Assembly: GCA_029261405.1 (NCBI GenBank)
Contig: JAJDBK010000079.1
Coordinates: 62,001-126,000 of the forward strand
DNA: 64,000 nt
Direction of reading: 5' to 3'
Source: Nitrospinaceae bacterium
GTDB taxonomy: Bacteria; Nitrospinota_A; UBA7883; JAJDBK01
Positions 61,079-64,000 of this stretch are shown here, one piece after another; positions within the stretch are counted from its first letter, which is position 1; each line of letters opens with the position of its first letter. The notes below the pieces were generated by a model. That model ran no database searches and was not told the origin of the DNA. It saw only the letters and a list, made by a program, of their open reading frames with translations. A program made the position numbers and the translations under genes.

Positions 61079-62932
61079 TCAGTTTCTGAAAGTTTCCTCT
61101 TTTTCGTTTTCCGTGAACTTATTATCCACGATGGGTAGCGCAGTCTGCAAACTTCTTCTCTTAAGAGGCAGTTTTACATAAAACGTCGATCCCCTGCCAT
61201 CAAGCCCTTTGCCAACACTTATCACTCCCCCGTGCAGTTGCACCAGGTTCATGCAAATGGTCAGTCCCAGACCGCTTCCCGGTTCAATCCCTCCGAGACG
61301 GCCCCTTATCTGTTCGAATTTATCGAACACAGAGTCCCTCTCTTCTTTTGGAATGCCCGGACCGGTATCGGAGACCATTATAACCAGTTGTTTCTCCTCC
61401 ACCCGCTTCCCGATCCTTATTTTACCCTGTTTCGGAGTAAATTTTATGGCGTTTGCGATCAGATTGTTTAAAACCTGCAACAATTTGCTCGTGTCACCTT
61501 CCATCAGGGTAGGCTCACCTAAACTGAGATCTATCTTCTGATCTTTCTCGTCGGCGCTATGAATCATGGTCATGACGCTCTCGTTTATCAGATCGTCTAT
61601 AACAACCGGGTCGTACGCGAGCATGACCTTGCCCGACTCGAGTTTCGATACGTCGAGAATATCGTTCACCAGTTGCATAAGACGGTTGCAACTACGCAGA
61701 ATGGTAGAAGTCTCCCTTTTGAATTTTTCACCCCCCTCATCTGACCGGATCATTTTCGCAAGCCCCATGATGACACTTAATGGAGATCGGATATCGTGGG
61801 AAACGACCGCAACGAATTCGTCCATCCTACGGTTCAACTCGTTTAATTTACGGTTTTTCTCCGCCAGGGTTTCTGCGTGAATCGCCCGCTCCTCCGCCCT
61901 GGCCCAGCGCCGGTTCGCCCTTGTCATGAGTGATCCACCTGCGATCAGGATGGCAACAACCACAAGAAAAAGCTGACCCGATTGCTGAAAACTCTTGTTC
62001 AGGATACCGGTCGCCTCAGACTCGGGAGCCGCCACAGCCACAGTCCATTGCCTTCCGAGTATTTTGCTCTGGGCCACCGCAACAAACCATACGTCGCCGC
62101 CAAGATCTATCTTTATATTGCGCCGGTTACTGTCGAGGTACGACCATCCCTCCTCTTTCTCTCCGGCTACAACGTTGGCAAAGCTCTCAATGAAACTTTT
62201 TGTCGGCGTTTTACCTTCAGGGTATAGACTCGATTCGAGCGGTTGGAGCCTCCGGGCGTCACCCAGAAGCAGACCACCGTCTGTCAGCGCCCAGGCTGTA
62301 CCCGATTTCGCTGGCAGAACCTGATTGATGAGACCTTCGGCAAGATCATCGGCCTTGGTAAGCGCTACCACCATTCCGGATTCGTAGATCCAGCTCGGTC
62401 CATCTTCTTTGAGGAGGGATTTTTTCATTCGTCGAAAAATTGGCATCCCTATCGCCAACCCTCTGAACGATTCGGAATTCAGGATCGTATCTGACATGTT
62501 CACACGCCATCGGGTCATCGTCTCGCTGTAAAACTCTTTAAGTTTCGGACCTAGTCCGGGGATCTCCTGTTCTTTTGTCACCATCAGTTTTACATCGGCG
62601 GTTTCGTCCAGAAGAATCATGTGGGAAATCAGCTCGCCATGATTGGAGATTATCCCGCGAAACGCCATATCGACCTCTTTGGTCTTATATTTCTTTACGG
62701 CGTCAACCTCGGTGAGCAGAATAATCTCGCTGACTAACCCTTCCATAAAAAGTTTGATCGACTTGGATGTCGATTCGGCCAGGGTTTTCAGGTTCCGGTT
62801 AAAGGAGCGTTCGTTCTCTTTCATGGCGGTCTGGTTCATCTTCACGGCGATGAAACCGACAATGGATAACGAAAGAAAAACCCCCAGCCATATAATAGCG
62901 ATATAGAGAGTCGCCTCTTTTCGCTCCTTCAC
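61079..62932 (-). CDS. Membrane sensor histidine kinase with periplasmic Cache-like domain
   Basis: A 617-residue kinase beginning at GTG 62932. TM1 is near residues 8-30 and TM2 near 320-340, with a ~290-residue periplasmic double-Cache-like sensor between. A coiled region leads to the HisKA domain with the phospho-His in 'VSHDIRSPLSVIMG', then the HATPase ('NNLIANAIKFTP', 'VSDTGPGIP', 'GSGLGLTI'). The H-box sequence and the order are those of group IA kinases. No cognate regulator gene is adjacent. It starts six bases after the stop of der. Confidence 0.93.
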   Translation of the reverse strand: MKERKEATLYIAIIWLGVFLSLSIVGFIAVKMNQTAMKENERSFNRNLKTLAESTSKSIKLFMEGLVSEIILLTEVDAVKKYKTKEVDMAFRGIISNHGELISHMILLDETADVKLMVTKEQEIPGLGPKLKEFYSETMTRWRVNMSDTILNSESFRGLAIGMPIFRRMKKSLLKEDGPSWIYESGMVVALTKADDLAEGLINQVLPAKSGTAWALTDGGLLLGDARRLQPLESSLYPEGKTPTKSFIESFANVVAGEKEEGWSYLDSNRRNIKIDLGGDVWFVAVAQSKILGRQWTVAVAAPESEATGILNKSFQQSGQLFLVVVAILIAGGSLMTRANRRWARAEERAIHAETLAEKNRKLNELNRRMDEFVAVVSHDIRSPLSVIMGLAKMIRSDEGGEKFKRETSTILRSCNRLMQLVNDILDVSKLESGKVMLAYDPVVIDDLINESVMTMIHSADEKDQKIDLSLGEPTLMEGDTSKLLQVLNNLIANAIKFTPKQGKIRIGKRVEEKQLVIMVSDTGPGIPKEERDSVFDKFEQIRGRLGGIEPGSGLGLTICMNLVQLHGGVISVGKGLDGRGSTFYVKLPLKRRSLQTALPIVDNKFTENEKEETFRN

Positions 62933-62938
62933 CTGAGG

Positions 62939-64000
62939 TTATTTGCTCTTCACGGGACGCGCTTCGTTGGTACGCCGACCGGCGGGCTTACGGAAGAGCA
63001 GTTTGATCGGGGAGTTTCCAAACCCGCACAGATCCCTTAGTTGGTTCACCATGTATCGCCGGTAGGAGTGTGAAATACCTTCCGGGTAGCTTGTCATCAT
63101 CACGAAGGTTGGAGGGTTCATTTTCGCCTGGGTGGCGAAATAGATTTTGATCCTTCTTTTCCTGTGTATGGGTGGTTCTTTCTTTCTGGTTATCGTGGCA
63201 AGCACCGAGTTGAGTTCGCTTGTGCCAATCCTTTTGCGGTATTGCCCCATGACATGATCTATACTCGAAAAGACCTTATCGACCCTCTGACCTGTCATGG
63301 CCGATACGAAGACAATCGGCGCAAACGAGAGGAATTTCAACTGCCGATATATCGACTCTTCAAAACGGAGAGTTGTCTTTTCATCCTTCTCTATGGCGTC
63401 CCACTTGTTAACCACTATTACGCAGGCGCAACCGAGTTCATCGATTAACCCTGCGATCTTAGCCTCCTGGACCGCGATCCCGTCAGTGGCGTCGATGACC
63501 AGTAGAGCCAGGTCCGCTCTTTCAATCGCCTTGATCGCCATGATAACGGAGTATTTCTCCAGTTTTTCTGTCACTTTCGCTTTTTTGCGAAGTCCGGCTG
63601 TATCGACAAGAACGTACTCTTCTTCGTTTTTTGTAAAGGCGGTATCGATGGAGTCGCGTGTTGTACCCGCTATATCGCTTACCATCATCCGCTCCTTGCC
63701 CAGGATACGGTTGACCAGCGACGATTTTCCGACGTTAGGTTTTCCGACCACAGCGATCCTTACCGGGCCGAAAGCATCCTTTTCATCCGCAGGTTCACCC
63801 TCCTCATCCGTTACCACAGGCTCTTTGATAACCTCTGTCGCGTGACCAAGAGCGGCTCCGATTCCGATGGAATGCTCGGCGCTAATGGCAAAAACGTTCT
63901 CGAAACCGAGACGGGAGAAAGCGTAAATCTGGTCGGCGGAGGATGGAGTGTCGAGTTTGTTTACCAGCAGGGAGACCTGTTTTTCCGATTTTCTGAGCTG
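62939..64000 (-). CDS. der: Ribosome-assembly GTPase Der (EngA), 5' end beyond window
   Basis: The frame is open to the window edge; the first 61 codons visible are the end of the first G domain, with 'LLVNKLD' (G4) and 'ISAEHS' (G5). An acidic linker precedes the second G domain: 'VAVVGKPNVGKSSLVN'-type G1, 'TRDSIDT', 'DTAGLRKK' and 'VNKWD'. The C-terminal KH-like domain ('GISHSYRRYMVNQLRDLCGF', 'FRKPAGRR') follows. Two G domains in tandem are unique to Der. It functions in 50S subunit maturation. Confidence 0.97.
   Translation of the reverse strand, partial: QLRKSEKQVSLLVNKLDTPSSADQIYAFSRLGFENVFAISAEHSIGIGAALGHATEVIKEPVVTDEEGEPADEKDAFGPVRIAVVGKPNVGKSSLVNRILGKERMMVSDIAGTTRDSIDTAFTKNEEEYVLVDTAGLRKKAKVTEKLEKYSVIMAIKAIERADLALLVIDATDGIAVQEAKIAGLIDELGCACVIVVNKWDAIEKDEKTTLRFEESIYRQLKFLSFAPIVFVSAMTGQRVDKVFSSIDHVMGQYRKRIGTSELNSVLATITRKKEPPIHRKRRIKIYFATQAKMNPPTFVMMTSYPEGISHSYRRYMVNQLRDLCGFGNSPIKLLFRKPAGRRTNEARPVKSK

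Overview
The window reads as chromosome of a motile, Gram-negative bacterium with a prophage at one end. The Gram-negative call rests on periplasmic c-type cytochromes, a lipoprotein, FabZ/FabI, phosphatidylserine synthesis, an SspB-like ClpXP adaptor and flagellar genes. Archaeal-type Psd, the short-type LeuC and the ilvBNC-psd-pssA order recall deltaproteobacteria and related lineages (Geobacter-like, Nitrospinota-like), but I cannot fix the taxon from sequence alone. SelB implies selenocysteine use; cytochromes, a siroheme/Fe4S protein, a heme chemoreceptor and an FNR-like box suggest variable or low-oxygen respiration.

Region 1 (1-18.3 kb, minus strand): the head, packaging and tail genes of a Mu-like phage with a non-contractile tail, similar in plan to D3112/B3-type phages. 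Transcription runs from right to left: small terminase, large terminase (Mu gp28 type), DUF935 portal, protease I with a nested scaffold, decoration protein, major head protein T, gp36 and gp37 homologues, tail tube, G/GT chaperones with a clear programmed -1 frameshift, tape measure, hub proteins, fibre, and a fibre-assembly gene cut by the window edge. A LexA/CI-type repressor and a divergent HTH gene flank an operator region. No transposase or target-activator genes follow, so the early module is missing here.

Region 2 (18.5-32.8 kb): a minus-strand chemotaxis/signalling operon: cheW, a ParA-like ATPase, a 1227-residue CheA with three HPt domains and a receiver, cheB, a GAF-MshEN-PilB-type ATPase, a CheY-like receiver, a degenerate HPt-like protein, a second receiver, cheC and a PAS-GGDEF cyclase. 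A divergent chemoreceptor with a periplasmic CxxCH heme motif completes it. The mix of pilus-motor ATPase, chemotaxis and c-di-GMP suggests control of surface motility.

Region 3 (32.9-48.0 kb): metabolism and housekeeping. dCTP deaminase; the ilvB-ilvN-ilvC-psd-pssA-mgtE operon from a good sigma-70 promoter; an SspB-like adaptor; a TPR membrane protein; a Ser/Thr kinase fused to a cyclic-nucleotide domain; a thioredoxin-fold protein; fabZ-fabI; an HTH regulator; leuC-leuD.

Region 4 (48.0-52.0 kb): an unusual fliD with a flagellar-chaperone-like gene, then a non-coding stretch with a near-perfect sigma-28 promoter pointing away from fliD into a palindromic MITE, a response regulator, and a patch of palindromic repeats.

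Region 5 (52.0-64.0 kb): an FNR-box-preceded two-gene operon (V4R/ATC-hydrolase-like protein plus siroheme/Fe4S protein), a retropepsin-like protease, a cytochrome c, a K+-dependent membrane pyrophosphatase, a Rossmann-GAF-GGDEF fusion with a diheme lipoprotein, selB, a PilZ protein, a sensor kinase, and der running off the window end.
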